Positions 42,649 through 51,193 of a stretch of DNA of 64,000 bases are shown in pieces. The notes beneath the pieces were generated by a model. The model saw nothing but the letters and a program-made list of their open reading frames with translations. It searched no databases and was not told where the DNA came from. Where the stretch lies: NCBI GenBank assembly GCA_017619335.1, contig JAFZSP010000067.1, forward strand, positions 1 through 64,000, written 5' to 3'. Positions within the stretch are counted from its first letter, which is position 1; every line of letters begins with the position of its first letter. The DNA comes from Bacteroidaceae bacterium. Lineage in GTDB: Bacteria; Bacteroidota; Bacteroidia; Bacteroidales; Bacteroidaceae. A program made the translations under genes and the position numbers.

Positions 42649-45504
42649 ATGAAGCTCTTTCTGCTGGACGCCTACGCCCTCATCTATCGTGCCTACTACG
42701 GCCTCATCAAGAACCCGCGCATCAACAGCCGCGGGGAGAACGTCTCTGCCGTTTTTGGCTTCGTGAACACCCTGGAAGAGTTGCTCGCCAAGGAGCAGCC
42801 CACACACATTGGCGTGGCCTTTGACCCCCACGGCGGCACGTTCCGTCACGAGCGTTTTCCAGCGTACAAAGCCCAGCGGGAGGAGACTCCGGAGGCCATT
42901 CGTTTTGGCGTGCCGATTATCAAAGAGATCCTGAAGGCCTACCACATTCCCATCCTGGAGGTGGCCGGTTTCGAGGCAGACGATGTAATTGGCACGCTGG
43001 CGGCTCAGGCCGAGCAACAAGGAGTCACCACCTTCATGATGACACCCGACAAAGACTACGGCCAGTTGGTATCGGAACACGTGAGTATGTTCAAGCCGCG
43101 CACGATGGGTCCGGGTAATGACATTCTGGGGCCTGCAGAGGTCTGTGCCAAGTGGGGCATCGAACGCCCGCAGCAGGTGGTGGACATTTTGGGGCTGATG
43201 GGCGATGCGTCGGACAACATTCCTGGTTGCCCGGGTGTGGGTGAGAAGACAGCAGCCTCGCTCATCCAGCAGTTCGGAAGTATCGGGAATCTGCTGGCGA
43301 ACACCGACCAGCTGAAAGGGAAACTGAAGGAACGCGTGGAGGGCAGTCGCGAGCAAATCGAGCTCTCACGATGGCTGGCACAGATTGTCACGGACGTGCC
43401 GATTCAGCTGGACCTGGAGGCTTTGGAAAGGAAAGAGCCTGATAGCCAAGCGTTAATAACCAAGTTCGAAGAACTGGAGATGAGGAGCTTGGTGAACAGG
43501 GTGAAAGAACGGACCCTACAGACTCACCCACAGCCTCTCTCTGTCAGAGAGGGGAGTGGGCACCATTTGACTGATGGGGGACAAATGGATTTGTTTGGTA
43601 ATCAAGAGGGGCAACTGGACTTGTTCGGCAATGCCGATGGAAACGACGAGAATACAGCTACCCGGATTCAGACTGCTCCTTCCCCGTATGAGACGTCGGA
43701 GAGGGGGGCTGCTCATTACGAGTTGGTCTCAACCTCACATGCACGCGCGAACCTTATAAATACATTGCTCTCTGCCGATGAGGTTTGCCTCGATACAGAG
43801 ACTACTTCGACCGAGGCTATTGATGCAGAATTGGTGGGCATGAGCTTTGCAGTCAAGGAAGGTGAGGCCTACTATGTTCCTGTTCCAGAAGATCGCGCAG
43901 AGGCTCAGGCCATTGTGGAGGAGTTCCGACCTGTCTTCGAACACACTGCCATCCTGAAAATCGGTCAAAACCTGAAATATGACCTGCAGGTGCTGCGCAA
44001 CTATGGCATCACGCTGGCAGCGCCGATGTTTGACACCATGATTGCCCACTACTTACTGCAACCCGAATCGCGGCACGGAATGGACTATCTGGCTGAGGTC
44101 TATCTGCATTACAAGACCATTCACATCGACGAACTTATTGGCAAAAAGGAACGCGGCAAGCCCCAGAAGACCATGCGCGACGTGCCGGTGGAAGAAGTAT
44201 GCCCCTACGCTGCCGAGGACGCCGATATTACGCTGCGACTGAAACATGTCTTCGAGCCGATGCTGAAAGCCGAAGGTGCGCTGTCTCTGTTCTGGGACAT
44301 CGAAATGCCACTGATGCCCGTGTTGGCAGAGATGGAACGGACAGGCGTGCGGATAGACACAGAGGCCATTCGTGGCGCCAATGAAGTGCTCAGCAGCCGT
44401 CTTCGCGAGACGGAACAGGAAATCTACCAATTGGCCGGCACAGAATTTAACATCAATTCTCCCAAGCAGGTGGGAGAGGTGCTCTTTGATCGTCTGAAGC
44501 TGCTGCCCAACGCCAAGAAGACCAAGGCCGGCGCCTATTCCACCAACGAGGAGGTGCTGCAACGCGTGCGGGCCAAGCATCCCATCGTGGACAAGATTCT
44601 GGACTATCGCGGCAAGCAGAAGCTCATCAGCACCTATCTCAACGCCCTGCCGCAGCTCATCAATCCTCGCACGGGCCACATTCACACCAGCTTCAACCAG
44701 TGCGTGGCCGCCACAGGAAGACTGTCCAGCAGCGAACCCAACCTTCAAAATATCCCAGTGCGAACCGAGGATGGCAAGGAAATCCGCAAGGCTTTCATCC
44801 CGGAGGAAGGTCAGCTGTTCTTCTCGGCCGACTACTCGCAAGTGGAGTTGCGCATCATGGCACACCTGAGCGGAGATGAGGGGCTCATCGAGGACTTCCG
44901 CCTCGGGCACGACATCCACGCCGCCACTGCTGCCAAGATCTTCCACAAAGCCATTGAGGACGTGACACGCGAGGAACGCAGTCGCGCCAAGACGGCCAAC
45001 TTCGGTATCATCTACGGCATCACTGCCTTTGGCCTCACGGAACGTTTAGGCATCAGCCGTACCGAGGCCAAAGAACTCATTGACAACTATTTTGACACCT
45101 ATCCGCGCGTCCACGCCTTCATGCAAGAGAGTATCGACCGTGCGCGCCGATTGGGTTATACAGAAACCATCTGCCATCGTCGCTGCTACCTGCGCGACAT
45201 CAATTCTGCCAACGCCACTGTCCGCGGTTTTGCAGAGCGCAACGCCATCAATTCACCCATACAAGGGTCGGCGGCAGACATCATCAAAATAGCAATGATC
45301 AGTATCCACCGCCGCTTCCAGGAGGAGGGCCTGCGCTCACGCATGATTCTACAGGTGCATGACGAACTGAACTTCACCGTCTTGCCCGAGGAACGCGATC
45401 GCGTGGAACAGATTGTCATCACAGAAATGCAGAATGCCGCCCAGATGCAAGTGCCGCTCTTGGCCGATGCAGGCTGGGGAAACAATTGGCTGGAGGCACA
45501 TTAA
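42649..45504 (+). CDS. polA: DNA polymerase I
   Basis: Pol I fills gaps and removes primers during replication and repair. The 951-residue product has an N-terminal 5' nuclease (MKLFLLDAYALIYRAYY; FEADDVIGTLA), an intact-looking 3'-5' exonuclease (CLDTETTS, IGQNLKYDL, YAAEDADI) and the polymerase domain (FFSADYSQVELRIMAHLS, RSRAKTANFGIIYG, LQVHDELNF). I start at 42649, since the ORF upstream is repeat-like. The linker between the nuclease and exonuclease domains holds a palindrome-encoded insert (THPQPLSVREGSG) and two tandem clamp-binding-like motifs, QMDLFG (residues 312-317) and QLDLFG (322-327). Confidence 0.96.
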   Translation: MKLFLLDAYALIYRAYYGLIKNPRINSRGENVSAVFGFVNTLEELLAKEQPTHIGVAFDPHGGTFRHERFPAYKAQREETPEAIRFGVPIIKEILKAYHIPILEVAGFEADDVIGTLAAQAEQQGVTTFMMTPDKDYGQLVSEHVSMFKPRTMGPGNDILGPAEVCAKWGIERPQQVVDILGLMGDASDNIPGCPGVGEKTAASLIQQFGSIGNLLANTDQLKGKLKERVEGSREQIELSRWLAQIVTDVPIQLDLEALERKEPDSQALITKFEELEMRSLVNRVKERTLQTHPQPLSVREGSGHHLTDGGQMDLFGNQEGQLDLFGNADGNDENTATRIQTAPSPYETSERGAAHYELVSTSHARANLINTLLSADEVCLDTETTSTEAIDAELVGMSFAVKEGEAYYVPVPEDRAEAQAIVEEFRPVFEHTAILKIGQNLKYDLQVLRNYGITLAAPMFDTMIAHYLLQPESRHGMDYLAEVYLHYKTIHIDELIGKKERGKPQKTMRDVPVEEVCPYAAEDADITLRLKHVFEPMLKAEGALSLFWDIEMPLMPVLAEMERTGVRIDTEAIRGANEVLSSRLRETEQEIYQLAGTEFNINSPKQVGEVLFDRLKLLPNAKKTKAGAYSTNEEVLQRVRAKHPIVDKILDYRGKQKLISTYLNALPQLINPRTGHIHTSFNQCVAATGRLSSSEPNLQNIPVRTEDGKEIRKAFIPEEGQLFFSADYSQVELRIMAHLSGDEGLIEDFRLGHDIHAATAAKIFHKAIEDVTREERSRAKTANFGIIYGITAFGLTERLGISRTEAKELIDNYFDTYPRVHAFMQESIDRARRLGYTETICHRRCYLRDINSANATVRGFAERNAINSPIQGSAADIIKIAMISIHRRFQEEGLRSRMILQVHDELNFTVLPEERDRVEQIVITEMQNAAQMQVPLLADAGWGNNWLEAH
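43527..43560. repeat. Palindromic element read in frame within polA
   Basis: CCCAC (43527-43531) pairs with GTGGG (43556-43560) and CCTCTCT (43534-43540) with AGAGAGG (43546-43552). The element encodes THPQPLSVREGSG in the interdomain linker, where extra residues would be tolerated. Confidence 0.7.
43582..43641 (+). repeat. Tandem 30-base duplication encoding QxDLFG twice
   Basis: Two adjacent 30-base units encode QMDLFGNQEG and QLDLFGNADG. The protein repeat is clearer than the DNA repeat, which has diverged at third codon positions, suggesting the duplication is old and the residues are kept by selection. Confidence 0.8.
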
Positions 45505-45549
45505 AGGGATTCATAATTCACAATTTAAGCGAAATATTCACAAACACCT

Positions 45550-46449
45550 ATGAAAAAAATTAGAGCCGCCGTCGTTGGTTACGGCAACATTGGAAAGTAC
45601 ACACTGGAAGCCCTCCTGGAGGCTCCCGATTTCGAGATTGCAGGCATCGTCCGCCGCAAGGGCGCTGAGGATTGTCCGCGAGAGTTAGCTGATTATCCCG
45701 TTGTGAAGGATATTCGCGAGCTCCAAGACGTTGATGTCGCCATCCTCGCCACTCCCACTCGCAGCGTGGAAGCCTACGCCAAAGACATCCTCGCACTGGG
45801 TATCAACACAGTGGATTCCTTCGATATTCACACACAGATTGTGCCGCTGCGCCGCACGCTGGACGAAGCCGCCAAGGCAGGCGGAGCCGTCAGCATCATC
45901 AGTGCCGGATGGGACCCAGGTTCGGACAGCGTCGTGCGCACACTCATGGAGAGTCTGGCTCCAAAAGGTATCACCTACACCAACTTCGGCCCCGGACGTT
46001 CCATGGGCCACAGCGTGGCTGTGCGCTCCATTGCTGGTGTGAAAGACGCACTCAGCATCACCATTCCTCTCGGCACAGGCATTCATCGTCGGATGGTCTA
46101 TGTGGAGCTGGAGGAAGGAGTCAGCTTCGAGACCGTGAAGCAAGCCATACTCACAGACCCCTACTTCGTCAATGACGAGACTCACGTGACGCAGGTGCCC
46201 TGCGTGAAGGATCTCAACGACGTTGGTCACGGCGTGAACCTCGTGCGCAAAGGTGTCTCCGGTCAGACCCACAACCAGCTGCTGGAGTTCAACATGAAGA
46301 TCAACAATCCCGCCCTCACGGCTCAGGTGCTGGTCAACGTGGCCCGTGCCTCCATTCGCCAGCAGCCCGGCTGCTACACGATGATTGAAATCCCCGTCAT
46401 CGACCTGTTGCCTGGCGATCGCGAAGAGATTGTGGGACACCTGGTTTAA
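45550..46449 (+). CDS. ddh: meso-Diaminopimelate dehydrogenase
   Basis: Ddh makes meso-diaminopimelate in one NADPH-dependent step for lysine and peptidoglycan, and many Bacteroidetes use it instead of the longer route. The 299-residue protein has the Rossmann motif GYGNIG (residues 10-15), ILATPTRSVE, SAGWDPGSDSVVR and NFGPGRSMGHSVAVR, all typical of the family. Its stop overlaps the ribF start (TAATG). A short ATTCATAATTCACAATT spacer separates it from polA, with no clear promoter. Confidence 0.95.
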   Translation: MKKIRAAVVGYGNIGKYTLEALLEAPDFEIAGIVRRKGAEDCPRELADYPVVKDIRELQDVDVAILATPTRSVEAYAKDILALGINTVDSFDIHTQIVPLRRTLDEAAKAGGAVSIISAGWDPGSDSVVRTLMESLAPKGITYTNFGPGRSMGHSVAVRSIAGVKDALSITIPLGTGIHRRMVYVELEEGVSFETVKQAILTDPYFVNDETHVTQVPCVKDLNDVGHGVNLVRKGVSGQTHNQLLEFNMKINNPALTAQVLVNVARASIRQQPGCYTMIEIPVIDLLPGDREEIVGHLV

Positions 46450-48176
46450 TGAATTACGTTTGTACCATAGGTTTCTTCGATGGCGTACATCGCGGTCATC
46501 AGTGTCTTATCCAGCAAGTGCGGGAGGAGGCCCGACGACGCGATGCACGCTCTCTTCTGATTACCTTCGACCGTCACCCGCGTGCCGTCTTTGCGCCATC
46601 GAGCGTTCCTGCGCTGCTGACCACAGCGGAGGTAAAGATGCATCTGCTGAGGCAGACAGGGGTGGATGACATCTATGTCCTGCCTTTTGACCGTGTGATG
46701 GCATCCTTGACTGCCCGTGAGTTCATGCAGCAGGTGCTGAAAGAGCAATTAGGAGTCGGTACCCTTGTCATCGGTTATGACCATCACTTTGGCCGCCCCA
46801 TGGGAGATGGTTTTCAGGACTATTGCGCCTATGGTCGTGAGATGGGCATTGATGTGGTGCTGGCCCGCGAATTGGAAGAAGAGCACGTCAGCAGTTCTGC
46901 CATCCGTCGTGCACTTGAAGCTGGAGATGTGGGGCTGGCAGCGCACCTCTTGGGGCGGCCTTACACTTGGACGGGGCGTGTGGTACATGGCCATGCTGTA
47001 GGTCGCCAGTTGGGCTTCCCCACAGCCAACCTCCAAACCACAGAGCCAGCCAAGCTCCTGCCCGCACGTGGAGCGTATGCAGTTTATATTGATGACTCAG
47101 AATTGATGACTCATCAATCTGCAATGCTCAATATCGGACACCGTCCCACACTGGACAATGGCTCAGACACCAGTGTGGAGGCTCACATTTTTGACTACGA
47201 AGGCGATCTTTATGGTCAAACCCTCACCATATCATTTATTGCACGCCTGCGTGAAGAACAAACCTTCAGCAACGAGGAAGCCCTTGCCCATCAATTACAG
47301 ATTGACAAACAAGCCGCACTGCGTGCCCTCAACACTCAACCCTCAACTCTAAACTCTCAACCCTCAACTCTCCCCCCTATGTCCTCTTCTCGTCGTGAAT
47401 CCTGGTGGATTTATATCCTCATTTTTTTCACCACTCAGGTAACTGGCGCTCTCCTGATGATTATGTTGAAGATCACAAAACTGGATTTCTTCCAGCAGAC
47501 AGCCCATTTACTTGCCTTCTCGTTGTTAATGGCCAATCTGTTGGCCATCCTGCTGTTCTTTGTGTTCCGCCCGAAGCGCATCACGTGGACCAGAACAATG
47601 GCTGGCCTGCATGGACGCAAGGGACGGCGTTCACTGTTGGCATTCGCGCTGGCAGTGCCTCTGACCATCCTTGTGAACCTGATTCAGGAGGTGTTTTTTC
47701 CTGATCTCCCCAATTTCGTGGGCGATGAAACCTTCAAGAACCTGATGTTCCATCCGCTGGGTTTGCTGACGGTGAGCGTCATTGGCCCAGTGGCAGAGGA
47801 ACTGCTTTTCCGCGGTGGCGTGCAGACAGACCTCTCACGGCGGTACTCCTTCCAGGGATGGTTTGTGCCCATCGGGTTGAGTGCCGCGTTCTTTGCCCTC
47901 GCCCACATGAATCCGGCTCAGATGCCCATTGCACTGCTGTTGGGTGTACTGTTGGGATTTGCCTACTGGTGGACAGACTCACTCGTGGCCCCCATCTGCA
48001 TCCACATCTACAACAACTCCTTTGCCAGCGCCATGACATTACTCTTCCCAGAAGAGGACAAAATTGTACCCCTGCTCGGAGGAAAGGAGCCAGCAGGTAT
48101 TCTGGCCATTGTTTGTCTGTTTTTGGTCGTTTTAATAGTCCGTTCCATACAAAAAGAAGGGTTAGAAAGGGCATAA
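46449..48176 (+). CDS. ribF: Bifunctional riboflavin kinase/FAD synthetase fused to a CPBP membrane protease
   Basis: Residues 1-293 are a complete RibF, which makes FMN and FAD from riboflavin: IGFFDGVHRGHQ (8-18), VIGYDHHFGR, and the kinase signature GRQLGFPTANL. After ALRA the frame continues through a CAACTCT-type repeat (LNTQPSTLNSQPSTLPP, residues 294-310) into a complete CPBP intramembrane protease beginning at Met311 (MSSSRRESWWIYIL) with EELLFR (Glu450, Glu451, Arg455), FFALAH and CIHIYNN. These families are normally separate. The absence of a stop between them is directly visible; translation could also start separately at the ATG at 47379. Confidence 0.85.
   Translation: MNYVCTIGFFDGVHRGHQCLIQQVREEARRRDARSLLITFDRHPRAVFAPSSVPALLTTAEVKMHLLRQTGVDDIYVLPFDRVMASLTAREFMQQVLKEQLGVGTLVIGYDHHFGRPMGDGFQDYCAYGREMGIDVVLARELEEEHVSSSAIRRALEAGDVGLAAHLLGRPYTWTGRVVHGHAVGRQLGFPTANLQTTEPAKLLPARGAYAVYIDDSELMTHQSAMLNIGHRPTLDNGSDTSVEAHIFDYEGDLYGQTLTISFIARLREEQTFSNEEALAHQLQIDKQAALRALNTQPSTLNSQPSTLPPMSSSRRESWWIYILIFFTTQVTGALLMIMLKITKLDFFQQTAHLLAFSLLMANLLAILLFFVFRPKRITWTRTMAGLHGRKGRRSLLAFALAVPLTILVNLIQEVFFPDLPNFVGDETFKNLMFHPLGLLTVSVIGPVAEELLFRGGVQTDLSRRYSFQGWFVPIGLSAAFFALAHMNPAQMPIALLLGVLLGFAYWWTDSLVAPICIHIYNNSFASAMTLLFPEEDKIVPLLGGKEPAGILAIVCLFLVVLIVRSIQKEGLERA
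47330..47370 (+). repeat. CAACTCT-type repeat forming the RibF-CPBP junction
   Basis: About six units of the AACTCTCAACCCTC kind, of a type seen in intergenic DNA at 30415 and 53885, are read in frame here as an NTQPSTLNSQPSTL linker. Confidence 0.75.
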
Positions 48177-48233
48177 TTCACCGAAATAACATTTTTTTTC
48201 TTATATAATAAGGTGTAGTTCGTAAATTTTGTG

Positions 48234-48241
48234 TAGTTTTG
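48234..48241 (+). promoter_or_regulatory. topA -7 box
   Basis: TAGTTTTG, a variant of the consensus, about 28 bases upstream of the ATG at 48270 and downstream of a T-rich tract. Confidence 0.55.
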
Positions 48242-48269
48242 CGCCCGAATTTCCACAAAACGCAAGACT

Positions 48270-50639
48270 ATGTCAAAAAATCTCGTTATCGTAGAGTCTC
48301 CTGCCAAGGCAAAAACCATAGAGAAATTCCTTGGCAAAGATTACAAAGTGATGTCGTCCTATGGTCACATCCGTGACCTGAAGAAACACAACTTCAGCAT
48401 CGACACCGATACCTTCAAACCCCAATATGAAGTACCCGCGGACAAGGCACACATCGTCACCCAACTGAAACAAAATGCCAAGAAAGCCGATATGGTCTGG
48501 CTGGCTTCCGATGAAGACCGCGAGGGAGAAGCCATCTCATGGCATCTGCAAGAGGTACTGAAGCTGAGTCCCCAGACCACCCGGCGCATTGTTTTCCACG
48601 AAATCACCAAGCCCGCCATTCTCGCTGCCATCGAGCATCCGAGGACTGTGGATATGGGCCTGGTCAATGCACAGCAGGCTCGTCGCGTGCTGGACCGCAT
48701 CGTGGGTTTCAAACTGTCACCCGTGTTGTGGCGCAAGGTGAAGCCCAACCTCAGCGCTGGCCGCGTGCAGAGCGTGGCTGTACGTCTGATCGTGGAGCGG
48801 GAACGTGAGGTGCAGGCCTTCGAGAGCGAAGCCTACTATCGCGTCACAGCCGTCTTCTCTGTGCCTGATGGCAGCCAGGTCAAGGCCGAACTGAACCGTC
48901 GCTTCACCACTCAACAGGAGGCCGAGGCTTTCCTCACAGAAGCGTCCAAGGCCACCTTCACCATCGAGGACATCCAGACACGTCCCGTTCACCGCTCGCC
49001 CGCTCCTCCGTTCACCACCAGCACCCTCCAGCAAGAGGCTGCCCACCGTCTGGGACTGCCCGTGGCGCAGACCATGCTCATCGCACAGCGCCTGTATGAA
49101 AGCGGACTCATCACCTATATGCGTACAGACAGCGTGAACCTCTCCTCATTGGCACTCGGCACCAGCCGCAGCGTCATCACGGAGCTCATGGGAGAACAAT
49201 ATGTCAAGACACGCCAGTTCCACACCTCCAGCAAGGGGGCACAGGAAGCCCACGAGGCCATCCGCCCCACCTACATGGACCGCACAGAACTCACGGATGC
49301 CAACCCGCAGGAACGCCGCCTCTACGACCTCATCTGGAAGCGCACCATTGCCAGCCAGATGGCAGACGCAGAGATGGAGAAGACCACTGCCACCATCAAT
49401 ATCAGCGGACGTGATGAGCAGTTCGTGGCCACGGGCGAAGTGCTGAAGTTTGATGGCTTCCTCAAGATATATCGAGAGAATATTGATAATGTAGATGCTG
49501 AGAACGCCGAAAACGCCGAGAACACAGAAAACTCCACCCTGCTGCCGCCTCTCAACGTGGGTGATCAGTTACAGCGCGTGGAACTACAGGCCACAGAACG
49601 TTTCTCCCAACGTCCCACCCGCTACAATGAAGCCAGTCTGGTTCGCAAGTTAGAAGAGTTGGGCATTGGTCGTCCCTCCACATACGCTCCCACCATCTCC
49701 ACCATCCAACAGCGCGAATATGTCATGAAGGCAGACAAGCCCGGCGACGAACGCTCCTTCAATGTCTTGACCATCGGCGCTGATGGCTGCTTGACTCACG
49801 AGGTTCGCACGGCCGTCTTCGGTGCTGAGCGCGGACGCCTTCTGCCCACCGACACAGGTATCGTGGTCAACGATTTCCTGATGCAGTACTTCCCTGTTAT
49901 CATGGACTATAATTTCACGGCAGACGTGGAGAAGGAGTTCGATGCCATTGCCGAAGGCAAGGAAGAGTGGACTGGCATGATTTTCAACTTCTATCAGCAG
50001 TTTGAGCCGCAAGTGGAAGAGACCATGAATGCCAAGAGCGAACTGCGTGCCGGCGAGCGCTTGTTGGGTAACGACCCCAAGACAGGAAAGCCTGTCAGCG
50101 TGAAAATCGGACGTTTTGGGCCCGTGGTGCAGATTGGCTCTGCAGAGGACTCCTCCAAGCCCCGCTTCGCACAACTCAGGAGCAATCAGAGTATCGAAAA
50201 CGTGACTTTGGAAGAGGCGCTGGAGCTCTTCCGCCTTCCTCGCACGTTAGGAACCTATGAGGGAGACACCGTCACCGTGGGAACTGGTCGTTATGGCGAC
50301 TACGTCCTCCACCAGAAGAAGTTCACCAGTCTTCCTGAAGGAACAGACCCACTGGCCATCACCCTGGAAGATGCCATTCAAATCATCAATGAGAAGCGCC
50401 AAAGCGAGGCCGAGCGCCACCTGAAAAGTTTCGAAGAAGAACCAGACCTGGAATTGATAAACGGTCGTTTCGGACCCTATATGATCTATAAAGGTGAGAA
50501 CTACCGCCTCAACAAGGCGCAGCAGGAAAAAGCCAAAGAACTGACACTGGAAGAGTGCTTGGCTATTGTCAAGGAACAAGACGAGAAGCCCAAGACAACA
50601 GGCCCAGCAAAACGGCGTTACACCAAGAAGAAATCATAA
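48270..50639 (+). CDS. topA: DNA topoisomerase I (type IA)
   Basis: TopA relaxes negative supercoils by transient single-strand cleavage. The 789-residue product has the Toprim opening LVIVESPAKAKTIEKFLGKDY, DEDREGEAISWHL, and the active-site region GLITYMRTDSVNLS with Tyr283. The C-terminus consists of Toprim-associated repeats (GPVVQIGSAEDS; GRYGDYVLHQKKF; GRFGPYMIYKGENY) and a basic tail rather than Cys4 zinc ribbons, as in other Bacteroidetes enzymes. An insert with NAENAENTENS (around residue 412) is low-complexity. It leads an operon with aroK, speA and argB. Confidence 0.96.
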   Translation: MSKNLVIVESPAKAKTIEKFLGKDYKVMSSYGHIRDLKKHNFSIDTDTFKPQYEVPADKAHIVTQLKQNAKKADMVWLASDEDREGEAISWHLQEVLKLSPQTTRRIVFHEITKPAILAAIEHPRTVDMGLVNAQQARRVLDRIVGFKLSPVLWRKVKPNLSAGRVQSVAVRLIVEREREVQAFESEAYYRVTAVFSVPDGSQVKAELNRRFTTQQEAEAFLTEASKATFTIEDIQTRPVHRSPAPPFTTSTLQQEAAHRLGLPVAQTMLIAQRLYESGLITYMRTDSVNLSSLALGTSRSVITELMGEQYVKTRQFHTSSKGAQEAHEAIRPTYMDRTELTDANPQERRLYDLIWKRTIASQMADAEMEKTTATINISGRDEQFVATGEVLKFDGFLKIYRENIDNVDAENAENAENTENSTLLPPLNVGDQLQRVELQATERFSQRPTRYNEASLVRKLEELGIGRPSTYAPTISTIQQREYVMKADKPGDERSFNVLTIGADGCLTHEVRTAVFGAERGRLLPTDTGIVVNDFLMQYFPVIMDYNFTADVEKEFDAIAEGKEEWTGMIFNFYQQFEPQVEETMNAKSELRAGERLLGNDPKTGKPVSVKIGRFGPVVQIGSAEDSSKPRFAQLRSNQSIENVTLEEALELFRLPRTLGTYEGDTVTVGTGRYGDYVLHQKKFTSLPEGTDPLAITLEDAIQIINEKRQSEAERHLKSFEEEPDLELINGRFGPYMIYKGENYRLNKAQQEKAKELTLEECLAIVKEQDEKPKTTGPAKRRYTKKKS

Positions 50640-50664
50640 AATATCATCTAAATCGCATATTACT

Positions 50665-51192
50665 TTGATACGCATCATCCTCATCGGGTACATGGGTGCC
50701 GGCAAAACCACTGTGGGAAAGGCACTGGCCGCAGAATTGGGCGTGACGTTCTATGACTTAGACTGGTTCATAACCACTCGCTATCGCCGTTCTGTCCCTG
50801 AGATCTTTGCAGAAAGCGGTGAAGAAGGCTTCCGGGAGTTGGAACGCCGGATGCTGCATGAAGTGGCTGAGTTCGAAGACATTGTCCTCAGCTGCGGGGG
50901 CGGCACACCCTGTTTCTTTGATAATATGGAGTACATGAACTCTCTGGCAGACACCGTCTATCTGAAGGCTTCGCCCGAGGTGCTGGCCATGCACTTGAGA
51001 ATGGGAAAAGGCAAGCGCCCCCTGCTGGAAGGCAAGTCCCCGGAAGACCTGGAAAACTATGTTGCAGAGATGTTGGTCACCCGAGAATCGTTCTACTCCA
51101 AAGCCAAATACACGCTGGACGTGTCATTATTAGACAATTTTGCTAAAATACAAGAGAGCGTTCAACTCATACGGGAATTATTAAAGGTATAA
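50665..51192 (+). CDS. aroK: Shikimate kinase
   Basis: AroK phosphorylates shikimate in aromatic amino-acid synthesis. The 175-residue product has the P-loop GYMGAGKTTVG (residues 7-17), DLDWFI and the CGGGTPCF loop. No ATG lies at the expected position, so I use the TTG at 50665, 25 bases after topA, which gives the usual family length. A longer in-frame extension overlapping topA exists but looks unlike protein. It is followed by speA after one base. Confidence 0.93.
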   Translation: MIRIILIGYMGAGKTTVGKALAAELGVTFYDLDWFITTRYRRSVPEIFAESGEEGFRELERRMLHEVAEFEDIVLSCGGGTPCFFDNMEYMNSLADTVYLKASPEVLAMHLRMGKGKRPLLEGKSPEDLENYVAEMLVTRESFYSKAKYTLDVSLLDNFAKIQESVQLIRELLKV

Positions 51193-51193
51193 T

